Shown: positions 10,380 through 21,410 of the stretch, one piece after another
Position numbering within the stretch: position 1 is the stretch's first letter
Layout: every line of letters starts with the position of its first letter
Source: Tethya wilhelma
Lineage: Eukaryota > Porifera > Demospongiae > Tethyida > Tethyidae
DNA length: 64,000 nucleotides
Reading direction: 5' to 3'
NCBI GenBank assembly: GCA_964030475.1
Contig: CAXIPT010000007.1
Location: 3,314,657-3,378,656, forward strand
Program-made: the position numbers and the translations under genes
Notes under the pieces: generated by a model
Told to the model about the DNA's origin: nothing
Databases searched by the model: none
The model's input: the letters and a program-made list of their open reading frames with translations, nothing else

Positions 10380-11025
10380 GTGTTAATCATACAGCACTAA
10401 AATTAAAAGTCAGTATTTCAACACGTCCTCACGTCCTGTAATTACAGGCTGTGAAGGGTTAAAACACTGACTAACCCACCCACTCACTTGTCATTTAGTC
10501 ACTCAGTCACTAACTCACCTTGATGAACAGCACTCTTTCCTGGAAACACATGTACTGGGCATTAATTAGAAAATGCGAGGCACAAGTTGCTACTTGGATG
10601 CAAGGATAATTATGCTAGATATTTATGAGTTTAGTTTGGAAGCTGCTCAACGCCATGGTAAAAGAAAGCCAAAGACACTCGGAAATCTATTGATCTTTGA
10701 AGCCTCCAACTTTTCACAAAATTGTCCAAGGACTACACAAGTATAAGCAGCCATACAGGAAGTACATTATTAGTGTAGCACATTAGTTTGTCTTATTCAA
10801 GCAGATATTATGATAGGGCTAGAAAATAAGTGTTAATCATACAGCGCTAAAATTAAAATTTTAAGTCAGTATTTCAACACGTGCTCACGTCCTGTAATTA
10901 TAGGCTGTAAAGGGTTATAACACTCACTAACCCACCCCCTCACTCGGTCACTCAGTCACGTACTCACCTTGTAAACACCACTCTCTAATGGAAACACATG
11001 TACTGGGCATTAATTAGAAAGCGCG
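10380..11025. repeat. Direct repeat pair of about 200 bp with embedded micro-exon
   Basis: 10380-10580 and 10829-11025 share GTGTTAATCATACAGC(A/G)CT, CAGTATTTCAACACGT, CCTGTAATTA, and ACACATGTACTGGGCATTAA. On the minus strand each copy contains a possible micro-exon. In the first, TTTCCAG|GAAAGAGTGC...ATCAAG|GTGAGT is 21 nt. In the second, CCATTAG|AGAGTGG...ACAAG|GTGAGT. The pair flanks non-repeated sequence (10581-10828). Confidence 0.7.
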
Positions 11026-11157
11026 AGCATTAACTTTTATCCCCAGCGCGTATTCAATAATTGCATAATCTACTATATTTCGCATTATTTATTTTATAGC
11101 CATAGCTTTTGAGCTATGAGCTTCAAACCTGCAGTGAAGTTAGGTAATTAAGGTTAG

Positions 11158-11687
11158 TGTCTGGGCTGATTAGTTGGAGTGGAGATGGGTATGTATCTGT
11201 ACTGTGTTGAATAATTGTGTGACCTCTGAGCAAACCAACAAGTTGAGCCACCAATAATTGACAAGGCTCGCTGGTTGCTATGGGCAATATCTCAGCAAAA
11301 ATGTTGCAACCAGAGTAGGCGAGTGCCTGCACACTTAGTACTAAGAGCTCATAAACAAGAAAGGTGCAACAAAAAACAATGCATTGTTCATGAACTAAAC
11401 ACTTCTAGCAGAAAGAAATCTCTTGCAGATAATGTGAAGACGGCCTACATTATTATTGTTGCTGTGGTAACTCTAATATTAACTTTGTATGAACTTAGTG
11501 TATAATTTGTACTAATAATGATTATGTGTGACGTCATTAATTATTGTCTTATAATATGAACTATGTTCCAATTTATGTTCAGTTCTGTTCTGCTATTGTC
11601 ACTTGGCTAGTCTTTTATTTCATGAACTATTCAAGCATTTACTTGAAACTTGTAGTGTAAGGGTGAGAGTAAAACCTAGTTAGTACA
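11158..11687 (+). repeat. Candidate 5' LTR of the gypsy remnant
   Basis: The segment lies immediately upstream of ATTGGCGACGAGGT, the usual kind of post-LTR primer-binding context in Ty3/gypsy elements, and ends ...TTAGTACA. The TGT start at 11158 is a guess. No matching 3' LTR is in the window, so the boundaries cannot be confirmed. Confidence 0.3.
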
Positions 11688-11732
11688 TATTGGCGACGAG
11701 GTGAACAAAGAACTCAGAACTCAGAACTCGAC

Positions 11733-13165
11733 ATGACCACGCACAGTCATATTTCCAAATTCCAACCTGGTAAGAATGATTGGAGTACTTGGGTAGCACA
11801 AATCAAGTATTATTTCCAGGCCAACACTGTCACCAACGATGACAAGAAGCGGGCCATCTTGTTATCCAACGTTCCTCCATCAGTGTTCAAGCTAGTACAA
11901 AACGTTTTTAGCGAGGACACAGAAACGACGTTCTTCGACCGTATAGTGAAGTCGGTGAAGGCACATTACGAGCCGAAACCTTCCAAAATAGTACAAAGAT
12001 TCAAATATAACACTCGCTCTCGTAACAGCGGGGAAACAGTCGCAGTCTATGTCGCCGAGCTTTGCGACATTGCAAAGGATTGCAACTACAGTGAGACATT
12101 GCAACAAATGCTCAGGTTTGTGGCATAAATCACCAAGGCATTCAGCGTAAGCTCTTAGCCGAGAAGAGCCTGGATTTCGAGAAAGCATATGCCATAGCCT
12201 CGAAGCAGCAGAGACTCTAAAGACCTTTGAAGCCAGCCACAGCCACAAGCAGTACAGTACCAGACCTAAGGGACTAATAGCATACCTTTGAAGCCAACTT
12301 CCGTCACTTGCTATGTAATCACTGCAAGAAGCGTGGCCATCTCGCCCACGTTTGTGGTTCAAAGAAGAAGCAGCAATGTCAAACAGAGCAAGGTAGACAA
12401 GGAGAGAGTACCAAGTTCGTGGAAGCTGACAATGCTACAGTTGACAGTGTGGAACAGTCAATTCAGGACAGTGCACATGAAGTGCTGAACACTATCTGCA
12501 AGGAAGGTCAACAACCAATTATTATGGATATTNGCTCAGGTATGGTTGTAGTACCCAAAGCTGGAGGAAACGTTCCTGTTTGTGTAGACCTAACAAAGCT
12601 AAATGAAAGTGTTAAACAAGAGCGACACCCACTACAAGCAATCGATCAAACACTAGCCCAGTTAGTTGGAGGAAAGGTATTTTCTCAGCTGGATGCTAAT
12701 TCAGGCTTCTGGCCGGTACCTTTAGTACCAGAGTAATAGTTACTTACTACTTTTATAACTCCGTTCGGACGTTACTGTTTCACTCGAATGCCATTTGGCA
12801 TAACATCTGCTCCAGAATTCTTCCAGAGAAAAATGTCATCAATATTACAAGAGCTGGAAGGAGTAGTATGTCTCATTGATGACATCTTGATACAGGGAAA
12901 ACACACAGAAGAACACGACGCTCGACTCGTAGCAGTTCTAAACCGTCTACGTGAAGCCAAGCTCACCTTGAATCGGGAAATGTGCAAGTTTCAGATCCCA
13001 AGAGTCAATTTCCTCGGTCACGAGAGTGGTGTATACCCAGATCCAGAAAAGGTCAGGGCTATTAGAGAAGTGAGCGAACCAACATGTGTTGGTGGAGTTC
13101 GCCGAGAGACCTATGAGACTGAATCCAAGATGGAACTGAGGTATCTCAACATTGTTATTAGTTAG
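11733..13165 (+). pseudogene. Ty3/gypsy gag-pol remnant
   Basis: Starts with a gag-like ORF at 11733 (matrix/capsid-like, WSTWVAQIKYYFQANTV...) which breaks at 12128. A CCHC zinc knuckle follows (CNHCKKRGHLAHVC, about 12311-12352). A large deletion, marked by one N at 12533, removes protease and early RT. The RT then continues (VVVPKAGGN, VCVDLTKLNESV, FSQLDANSGFW; after a frame break, RMPFGITSAPEFFQRKM and the catalytic-type LIDDILIQG). It ends near 13165 after FLGHESGVYPDPEKVRAI. RNase H and integrase are absent. The element is dead by deletion and frameshift. Confidence 0.88.
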
Positions 13166-13208
13166 CTAGCTACTATAAAGTATAGGACCGGAACCTCTAG
13201 TATTATAT

Positions 13209-13293
13209 ATGTTGTTTGTTAGACTAGTCACCCTTTACCATGCACATGTATGTATGAGAGTATCACGTGATGTAAAAGATTAATATTAAGAAC
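13209..13293. repeat. 85-bp segment repeated inverted at 31276-31360
   Basis: ATGTTGTTTGTTAGACTAGT through TTAATATTAAGAAC matches the reverse complement of 31276-31360 over its whole 85 bp by eye. Function unknown; likely part of an old dispersed element. Confidence 0.8.
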
Positions 13294-13650
13294 TCCACAG
13301 TTAATGCATGATTGGTCGTGCACAAGAATAGGCCACTGCCAATTGCTTGTTCGGGTTATAGTTGACATTAGTATTCTTATGACGTGCTTTACTGAGCTCT
13401 TCGCTGTCAGTCTTGACTTCTGAATCATTATTCCAGCATGCAGTAGTCAGTCGTTAAGATCAGTTCAGTATACCATGCTAGTCTTCAGTGGTACTTCATT
13501 GTTCACTGAGAAGTCTTGGCATCAAACCATAGCTCCGGATCCGAATAGTCACTAAGCCGCATGTCCTTTGACTCGATCTCTTCTGCTCATGTTCACAATA
13601 CCATGCAGTATTACTGATGCTGTCCATTGGCGCAATTTAGCTGTGAGACT
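13294..13650. other. No gene seen
   Basis: No convincing reading frame, RNA gene or repeat unit in this stretch on either strand. Confidence 0.4.
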
Positions 13651-13653
13651 ATA

Positions 13654-14692
13654 TTCCCAGTACAGTAGTGCTGGGTACATAGGAATGGCACGGATGACCC
13701 ATTAGCATAGTACAAATATTCACGCGAATAACTCTGCAAAAACTGAGAGCTTGGCCTTAAAAGGCTTCTTAAGCTATTATTTAGTTCTTTCTCTTTCTAA
13801 TGAGCCCAAAAACATGGCCTAAAACCATCGCTAAAGTACCAAACTAAAATATGCCAAACCTCCAATTTTCTCCATCTTCTTCTTCTTCTTATTCTTCTAT
13901 GTTGGCAAAAGTTTTCTCAGAGACCACTCGCTTTCAGAAGCTGATTCTTGAACGAATAAACTTGGTTTCTTTGTCTTCAATTGCTTTTGCCATTGGTTTA
14001 TTGTGTCTCTCATTGAGTCGCTAGATACAAAGCGAAAAGCGCCTTCTCCATATGGCGGCCATAATTTCTAAACTCATGCATTATTCATAAGCTTGCTAGT
14101 CTAACGACCCTTTCCACATTCAAGTGGGCATTATTTGGAATCTATTTCAAGCATGCAATGCCCCAAGTTCTGGTTCTGCAGTTCTGTCCTATCCTCTCGT
14201 TCTCTGTGTTCAATAGAAGTTATCTTTAGCTAACAAAGACACATATATAAAATTGACATAAATCACGTTTTCAGCTTGGGATTGAAGAGTTTCAGCTGTC
14301 TGCAAGGCACTCGGGCAGTGATGTCTGTGACTCAGCCTCAGTGGTAGTGTACCTGTACTGAGAGCTGTTGGCAAGTTCTCTCAGGCTAAAGACTAAATTC
14401 CACTGATATTATAAACAATTATTCGAAAAATATAGAACAAACAAGTACAAAAAACATTAGAAATGTATTGCAAACATAGGAATGGCCAAATCGTAAGAAA
14501 GTGAGCAAACAAAATAGAAATGATTATGAAATTGAGCTAGATGTCATTCAGCTCATTAGGGATATGAACATAAGGTGACACAGTGAAATGAACTCGCTCA
14601 ATTTCACAACCATTCCTATCTTGTTTGCTCACTTTTTTACGATTTGGCCATTCCTATGTTTGCATTACATTTCTAATGTTTTTTGTACTTGT
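13654..14692 (+). mobile_element. Composite repeat: head palindrome, body, MITE tail
   Basis: A near-complete copy. The head TTCCCAGTACAGTAGTGCTG starts at 13654. The body runs through CACGCGAATAACTCTGCAAA, a TTC-rich tract (13875-13900) and GCGCCTTCTCCATATGGC to TTATTTGGAAT. About 300 bp of variable sequence follows, then a tail with ~90 bp inverted arms: ACAAGTACAAAAAACATTAG at 14441 and its inverse ending TTTTTTGTACTTGT at 14692. No open frame exists. Other copies keep the same order, so these parts move or are inherited together. Confidence 0.75.
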
Positions 14693-14699
14693 ATATATT

Positions 14700-15090
14700 C
14701 TGCCTGCTGTTTTTTATGGCCACTGTATTCATTTATACATTCTTGACAGATTATATTAGCAGCAGCCTATCATGGAGTCTCACTTAGTTTATTTTCAGCT
14801 GTTGTAGGTTGTAACGGCTTTCCTTATCCAGCAGTATCAACATCCATCAGTGCACCCACCATTACTACAGTTGCCAGTAGTTAATTCAGCAGTGAGACTA
14901 TACCTCCCGATTTATATGGCCACTACATTTATCACTCAAGTAGGCTATAATGATTTTAGTTCATGAACTAAACGATACGAGCTTACCTTCATGTAGGCTA
15001 TTTTCCATTCACCTGGGGTACAATGTGCTTTAGAGTTCAACGTGCCCATCTTACATATAAGTCCTTCAGTTGTCTGTGCCAGTCGTTCTC
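14700..15090. other. No gene seen
   Basis: AT-rich sequence without a supported exon or repeat. Confidence 0.35.
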
Positions 15091-15104
15091 AGCGCGAGGC
15101 CAGT

Positions 15105-15335
15105 GTTTACTGAGTGTTTTAATACATTTTCAGGGCTTTTCAAATTTTCATAGACACGTGGCTCTGGGCACGTGACGAGGCATGGCATAGCATATGGTTA
15201 ATTTGTAACAATTAGAATATAGATCAGATATATACGGAAAGCGGTCGGTCGGACAATTACATCAGTATACATATATATACAGACAAATTCCTCGTTCACA
15301 CCACTACTGTGGGGATCGCTCATGATCGCCCCAAT
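15105..15335 (-). repeat. Inverted copy of the 2676-2870 repeat
   Basis: Reverse-complement reading gives GGGGCGATCATGAGCGATCC, TGTAATTGTCCGACCGACCG, CTTTCCGTA and CCACGTGTCTATGAAAA, in the same order as at 2676-2870 with moderate divergence. Confidence 0.75.
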
Positions 15336-15589
15336 TATTCTGTTGATTGGTCAAATGTACTGGTCCTGTCCAATCCTAGAGATTACTCCACCCGTATGGT
15401 AGAATCATCGGCCAGACTAGTGACACTTTAAATAGGGACCTCAGAACACTCCTAGCAGAGTATGAGAACCTGTTAAAGAAGAGATGACAGCATCCCCCTG
15501 TTCCATGATTATACTCACGTTTTTAGCATATTGTTATGTCACTTCCTTTTACAGTCCCCTATGATTTTTATATCACATCCTTCTCTGTA

Positions 15590-15660
15590 CTCCCATTATT
15601 GCACTGATGAAGACACTTGCATTAGAGTCAAAACGTTTGCCTTTTATAAAGAGTTCATTG
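15590..15660 (+). repeat. LINE/Penelope-like 3' end segment
   Basis: CACTGATGAAGACACTTGCA followed by TTAGAGTCAAAACGTTTGCC resembles the conserved CTGATGAAG...GAAACG block at the 3' ends of Penelope-like and some non-LTR elements, where it can be part of a hammerhead ribozyme fold. The expected GAAA after stem II reads AAAA here. No coding part is attached. Confidence 0.3.
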
Positions 15661-15880
15661 ACTAGTGTAATCATTTAGATAACCAAATATCGGGTAGATA
15701 AATAATTAAGCAGGGCTGTAACAGGACAAATATTGTTGTATTTACGGCCAATGTAAATGTGAACTCTTTGGCAGAATAGGTCTGTCTTAGAAGCTTTGAT
15801 TGTTATCTTTCAAATGGACTGATGGGTTGTATGACGACAGGTTAACCTCTCTAGATCTAAGAAACCAAAAAAGCAAGTGG

Positions 15881-16222
15881 CAGAGGCGTATTAGGGGGGT
15901 GCTCAGGGGGCTTGAGCACCCCCTTTGCCGCTGACCAGAAGCGCAAAAACCATTAATAATTGGATTTATTAATAAGATATCAGGCCTTTTTCAATCTCCA
16001 TTTCTTACTTGTTTGTTCTTTGACACTAATTCTCTTGATAAACAAACGTTTAATTCACACTAGGTTGATTGAAAGCGCTGAACAGCTAGCTCTCAACAAA
16101 AGTTCAGAGGTCACGATCCCGATCACGTGATCCCAAAGTGGGCGGGGCACCCCAAGATTTTCCGTGCTCTGTGCACGCGCAATTTCAGCACCCCCTTCCT
16201 CTAAATCCTGGCTACACCCCTG
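15881..16222. mobile_element. MITE with CAGAGGCGTA / CAGGGGTGTA ends and AGTGG duplication
   Basis: The left end CAGAGGCGTATTAGGGGGGT and the reverse-complemented right end CAGGGGTGTAGCCAGGATTT are imperfect inverted repeats, each followed by GGGGGTGCT. AGTGG sits directly outside both ends (15876-15880; 16223-16227). The 342 bp interior is non-coding. The 5-bp duplication matches the size seen at 343-658. Confidence 0.7.
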
Positions 16223-16229
16223 AGTGGTA

Positions 16230-17075
16230 ATAGTGGCCCACAACATAATGTTATCAAAGTTGTCACATTGTAGGACAGAAAGTGTTTGCTGGAGGATCTG
16301 GAGAGAGACGCTGATTTGAAGGACATTGTTTTGATTTTCAGATTTAATGCCTTGGAGACATTACTGCATGAGGTACATCTGAGGGTCAGGATGAGGGCCA
16401 ATGATTTGGTAGTATCAAATGCTTAATAGATACGTTTTAATGGTCAGGTGTTTTAGGTTACTTTGTGTTACTTATGATGCTGGGTAGAGTATGGTGGATG
16501 ATTGGTGGCAGAAGGTTTTGTAGCAATGGTTGGCTGACTTGTATGATGCAATTGTGTTCTTTGATAGTGCGGCTTGCAAATAATGTTGAGCAGCCTGGTC
16601 TAATTGGGAGAGGTCCAGTCGAAATGAATAATAACTCTACCAGCTTGGGTGGGATTGGTGTTGGGGGAGGTGAAGCCTGTGGATAATTATTGAAGAAAGT
16701 GTTGAAAAGATTAAGTTTTGTGAATGCTCAAGCTCTAAGCACAGCTAGCTAAAATGCAACCAATGGCGAAATTGTTCAAAGTTCAGTTCAGAGATTCAAA
16801 ATATTATCTTTAGCTCAATACAGTGAAAGAGTACAGAACGATCGACAAAAATATGTAAAGAAACAGTATTTAAAAGGTACCAAGTTTTAAGGCGAGCCTC
16901 CATACAAACAAAAGATGCATTGTAACTACAGACAAAGAAAGTGTAACAATAGTGAAGCCTACAGAAACTAATAGTACAAAGTTACAGTTAAAATTAAACA
17001 ACACAAAGATTACATTTCTAATGCTACTAAGTAAACACAAATTACATAATACAAAAAACTGTTCAATGCATGATG
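16230..17075. other. No firm gene; weak coding-like traces
   Basis: Short frames at 16300-16420 and 16465-16686 (e.g. IGRGPVEMNNNST) recall, very faintly, the IGGPG-EIDES region of ISXO2/Merlin-type transposases. The match is too poor to call. The remainder is AT-rich and featureless. Confidence 0.2.
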
Positions 17076-17091
17076 TACTCAGGTGCATTAA

Positions 17092-17873
17092 GGACTGGGA
17101 CCAGCTAAAATTTTGACATCAAGGTGGTTATTCATGGTGCTATACCAGAAAATATATACATTATTTAGACTTCTTTTAAACATTATATGTTTAATAATTA
17201 GAAAATTGATTTAATTAGCCACGCCCACCACAAGGATGATTGGGTGTGGCACTATAAAGCGATGGAGGTCGATAGGCAAATTTACACAACACGGAATATA
17301 AGCGCCTAAGCTAGAGCGGTTTCACTGTGCTCAGCAGACTCTGCAGTTAATGTGGACAATAGCCTCTACTGCGTTTTAGCTAAAAATACACAGAATGCCA
17401 ATTATGAGACAAAAAGTTGTTTTTTTATGAAGCTAATTAACATATTTTGCACTGTACGAGCATAACTATGTTCATTTTCTGAAAAGTAAAGAAATATTCT
17501 TGTTTACAGCCTAGTTTAGATCATACTTACCTCATTTACTGACCTTCACAAGCGTCGTAAGAATTCCGTTCAAAGATTCTTGACTTTAGTGAGGCTACTT
17601 GCCATGTCATCTCAAGACCACGTGATCACTACAAATGCTGTACATACCAATATGAGCGATAGTTTAGAAATAACTATCAAAAAGAAGCTAAATTAGCAGC
17701 AGAACTAAAAATACCTCTCACAAACTTTCACAGGCAGCTCACTTTCTTTTCTAAATGAGTCAATAGATGAACAGTCACGCAATGATCATATGACAAAAAA
17801 GGGCGTGTACTATAGATACTTATGGGGCGCACGCTGTTTTTGCTGACTCAGCAATAATTCGTGGTCCCAGTCC
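17092..17873. mobile_element. TTAA-flanked DNA element
   Basis: GGACTGGGACCA (17092-17103) and its inverse TGGTCCCAGTCC (17862-17873) are flanked on both sides by TTAA (17088-17091; 17874-17877), the target duplication of piggyBac and Kolobok elements. The similarity extends past TTAA (TACTCAGGTGCA against TACTCAGGTACA when inverted), giving a 28 bp arm. The interior (782 bp) has no transposase frame, so it is non-autonomous. Confidence 0.65.
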
Positions 17874-17929
17874 TTAATGTACCTGAGTAATTGTAAACAT
17901 GATGTTGAGATTGTACTTCCAACAGAAAG

Positions 17930-18425
17930 TAATTAGATCATTTCAGGATATAGCATCAGCCAGGGTATTAGTAATACCTGGAAGATGAGCAGCAGTAAAT
18001 AGGATATTGTATCTTGCTGCAGACAGTGAATTAAGAACATAGCATTGGGATCTTTACTAATACCGATATTAATGATGAAGGCGACTGCTTCATTATCGTA
18101 ACAGCATAGGACAGTACGGTTTTCCCATTGATGACCCCAGATAGCTGCAATATATAGGTAGCACCTCTTAAGTGGTAATGTAATGAAACGCGGTAGTGGA
18201 GCACCGTTGGTACTGTATCCAAAGGTGAAGCCAATAGGCTCCACAACCCCATAAGCCTGAAGCATCCAACATGAGAGTGAAGTCAGAGTTAGCCGTCTTG
18301 TACAAAGAAGGCCATTTCAGCAAATCAATTAGCCGACGTAGGAATGAGCAACCAGGACGGATAATACAAGTAGACCAATAAGTGATTGGAGGTCACGCAT
18401 AGTGCAGCATTTATGTGAAGTCTAC
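17930..18425 (-). pseudogene. DIRS-like RT/RNase H fragment
   Basis: Minus-strand reading gives, in order, CTMRDLQSLIGLL, CSFLRRLIDLLKW, FTLMLDASGLWGCGAYW, a WGHQWENRTVLCCYDNEAVA block (RNase H-like, with the aspartates of LDAS and YDNEA), SKDPNAM, and ITNTLADAIS. This order matches the RT-RNase H junction of DIRS-type tyrosine-recombinase retrotransposons. Frame changes at about 18350 and 18000 and a stop near the end show decay. The catalytic RT palm is not present. A gag-like piece of the same strand lies at 19560-20210. Confidence 0.7.
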
Positions 18426-18460
18426 AAGGCTAGCATAGCTTTCAGCTGTTAGTTTCCCCC

Positions 18461-19161
18461 ATCGCTAAAGTACCAGACTAAAATATGCCAAACCTCCAAT
18501 TTTCTCCATCTTCTTCTTCTTATTCTTCTATCATGCGCTCATTTTTCTCTGAGAGCACTCACTTTCAGGAGCTGATTCTTGAACAAATAAACTTGGTTTC
18601 TTTGTCTTCAACCGCTTTTGGCATCGGTTATTCGTCTCTCTAGCTAAGTCGCTAGATATAAAACGAAAAGCGCCTTCTCCGTATGACAACCATTAAATTT
18701 CTATACTCATGAATAATTCATTAGCTACTTTCCACATATACAAGTTAGAATTCATATTATTTCGTGGCAGATTCTGCTATTTCCACTACTACTGCATGTA
18801 CTGGATACAAAAGTCCACCATAGCTATTAGTTGCTTTAGAGAATTTGCTACGGTACATACAAATATTAATTACAGAAAAAAATAGAACAAACAAGTAGAA
18901 AAAACATTGGAAATGTAATGAGAACATAGGAATGGCCAAATCGTAAAAAGTAAGCGAACAATGATAGGAATGGTGGTCAGATTGAGAGAAGAGTTAATTC
19001 CTGTGTCCACTATGTCATTGAGCTAGGGATATGAACATAACTGAGACACACAAAATGAACTCTTCACTCAATCCGACCACCATTCCTATCTTGTTCGCTT
19101 ACTTTTTACGATTTGGCCATTCCTATGTTCTCATTACATTTCCAATGTTTTTTCTACTTGT
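18461..19161 (+). mobile_element. Composite repeat lacking its head
   Basis: Starts inside the body at ATCGCTAAAGTACCAGAC and has the TTC-rich tract and GCGCCTTCTCCGTATGAC. It joins the MITE tail at ACAAGTAGAAAAAACATTGG (about 18890), which ends TTTTTTCTACTTGT at 19161. It interrupts the DIRS-like remnant, so it inserted later, or the DIRS pieces are separate. Confidence 0.7.
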
Positions 19162-19559
19162 ATAACAAGAACTGAAGCCTATCTGTTGTTTTTTTTTCGA
19201 CTCTTGGAACTCTGAGAGCAAGAAAGCTAGCTCGTGGAAACACGCAGTAAAAGACTTACGTAATTGCTAATTAAAAACACCGAAGCGCATCATCACTCAT
19301 GTGATAAAATGTACCAGGCTCTCTCTTTCCTTATTTTCGAAGAAAATATTCACGTGGGAGGAGCTTGGGAACAAGGTTAGTTAAGGATAATGATGGCGAG
19401 ATTAAAAGCATATTCATCACTCTCCGATTTGCCAGTGGTAATGATGCCATCAAAGAAATGGTCAAGGTACAAAACACCACATTTGATTACAATCAATTGA
19501 AGAGCATTTCTAAGCTGGCATATTGTATACTGCGTGAGACTGTGGTGGTCAGGGTGGTC

Positions 19560-20210
19560 CTGCTGGAGAAGGTGGAAGGGGTGGAGAAGATGGAGGAAGT
19601 TAGCACAGACAGTCGTACGTATAATAACCGTACTATCAACTTGGCAGGTCAGGGACCAGGACTGCGGTAGGGCATTGCCGGTAAAAGCTAATGCATAATT
19701 TGCTATGTTGATCTGCGACTAGTTGTAGGAGCCTGTTGACACGGCATGCTTTCAAAACTCAAAGTTGTAGTGGAGCTAAGTAGGGTAACGATAGTTCTTG
19801 GCTGCTGTGGTGATTTGGAACTGGTACGGGATGAGATTCTGATAGGCCTCTTGAAAGTAGATGGAGGGCATAAGCATATATATTGAGTAGACACGGATCC
19901 AAGTGGGGAGGTCAGGATCTGCTTCTTTTTCAAGCATTGAAATTCCTAACGTTGTTGTGGGAAAAGGAGGACATTAGGCTCTAACTTTTGGAAATTGGCA
20001 TGTAGCGGAGTTGCTCAGGGAGAAGGTCTGTGAGATCGATGTAGTCCCATGCTAGAATTTTAGTGACAAGACGGGGAGGCTTGGCAATAAGATGATTGGT
20101 GGTGGTGGTGGCTGCTGGCGTGGTAGCAGATGCCAAAAATGGCATTGCAGCAGTGACTGAAGGGTTAGGCTGGGGAAGACACAGCACTGCAGATGCTGTA
20201 GAAGGGAGGA
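19560..20210 (-). pseudogene. Gag-like fragment of a DIRS-type element
   Basis: Minus strand shows LVTKILAWDYIDLTDLLPEQ, then (other frame) EADPDLPTWIRVYSIY and FQITTAAKNYRYPT, then INIANYALAFTGNA. This order is the pattern seen in capsid-like ORF1 proteins linked to DIRS and related retroelements in corals and sponges. At least three frame changes are needed. Its position upstream, on the same strand, of the RT/RNase H piece supports a single original element later split by a composite repeat insertion. Confidence 0.55.
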
Positions 20211-20445
20211 TACGCAGCACTGGAGGGGAGTTAAATAGAGGCAGGCCTAGCCAGGCCAATGAGGTGGAGGGGGATGGAATTGAGCAACCCCTAATATGTA
20301 TGGAAAGGAAAGGAAAAGAAAAATAATTTATTCCGGCTCTTTTGGGATTATTATAGCAGCTGTGTACAATTTTTGCCTTCAAAACAGCAGCAGGTAGCCT
20401 AAGTGGTAGCAATGTACAGCAACGTATAAGGTAGGCATGGTACAT

Positions 20446-21059
20446 ATAGATAGATAACTTACCAGCTGAATAAGAGGTGGTCGTTGTACATGTGGTAACT
20501 CACAATAGACCCTGGTTGATTCGCTTTAGTCCCTGGTTCGGGCAAAGGGGAAGAAACGAACAACAATAGAGCCATACTTTGGATGGGAGATGATATACAG
20601 CTGTGTCAAAGCGAAGAGAGCAAGCAAAAGTCAAGTGAGTGACAAACGATCTTCAGTCAGCACACGAGGCAGAAGGGATAAATATCACATGCCCAGTAAC
20701 TATGAATGTGCAACAACATGCAAAATAATAGCATGTGTATGGGTGGTGCCACAAATGTTGTTAATTAACTATAAGTTTAAATGTGTTATACCTCATTTTA
20801 TCTTGTTTACAAATACAAATGAAGGCACCTTTGGTACGCAAGCCTCAGCACATATAATTGTGCGTATGCATAGCGGAAATCATTAATATTTTTTAAATAA
20901 TTTTATTACAAAAGGGCAATAATGATAACAATGATAATTAAGTTTGTTACAAATGTTACAAAATAAGACTGATGGGGGTATGACCCTCGAAATGATAGAT
21001 TAATGGTTCAGAAACGTTACATAGTTTTGGAAGTTCAAATTACATGAACCATAATAAGG
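20446..21059. other. No gene seen
   Basis: Contains AT-rich runs (20890-20960) and a CCCTCGAAATGATAG block but no supported coding or RNA feature. Confidence 0.35.
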
Positions 21060-21410
21060 ATGATGATTGTTGGTACTGATTGTGAGGACTTGCATGTTGA
21101 AGCACAATCAGACTGGATCAACAGAAGTTGGTGCAGTTCTGTAAATTTGATGCATGATTGTTCCAGTACTGATTGTGAGGACTTGCATGTTAAAGTACAA
21201 CCAGAGGTTAAGTTTTACCACTGCCACATGTTGATGAAGCTGGTGCAGTTCTATAAATTTCGGATTATGAGGAGGCTCAGTTTAAGTACAATCAGACTGG
21301 TGGCAGGTCGACTTCAACTGTACAACAAAATTCACTGTTGATGGAGTTGATAGCTATAATTTTAATGATTGTTGGTCACGGTATTGATTGTGAGGACTTG
21401 CAAGTTGAAT
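21060..21410. repeat. Degenerate tandem repeat with GATTGTGAGGACTTGCA core
   Basis: ATGATTGTT...ACTGATTGTGAGGACTTGCA recurs at about 21063, 21155 and 21367 (ATTGATTGTGAGGACTTGCA). Each is followed by (A/T)GTTGAA or GTTAAA and, in two cases, an ACAATCAGACTGG or TGGTGCAGTTCT(G/A)TAAATTT block. Spacing is uneven (92 and about 212 bp), so units have been lost. Confidence 0.65.

Noticed and set aside
11148..11200. End of the TTAA element (TTAAGGTTAGTGT)
   Set aside because: The match to 51858 covers only ~14 bp plus loose GGAGTGGAGAT similarity; it may be chance, and the region also fits a gypsy LTR.
16465..16686. Merlin/ISXO2-like transposase fragment
   Set aside because: Only a vague resemblance around one glycine-rich block, without the catalytic context.
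19981..20445. Treating the whole 154-codon minus-strand frame as a gene
   Set aside because: Only the part from about 20210 onward has gag-like motifs; the first ~75 codons look like translated non-coding DNA.
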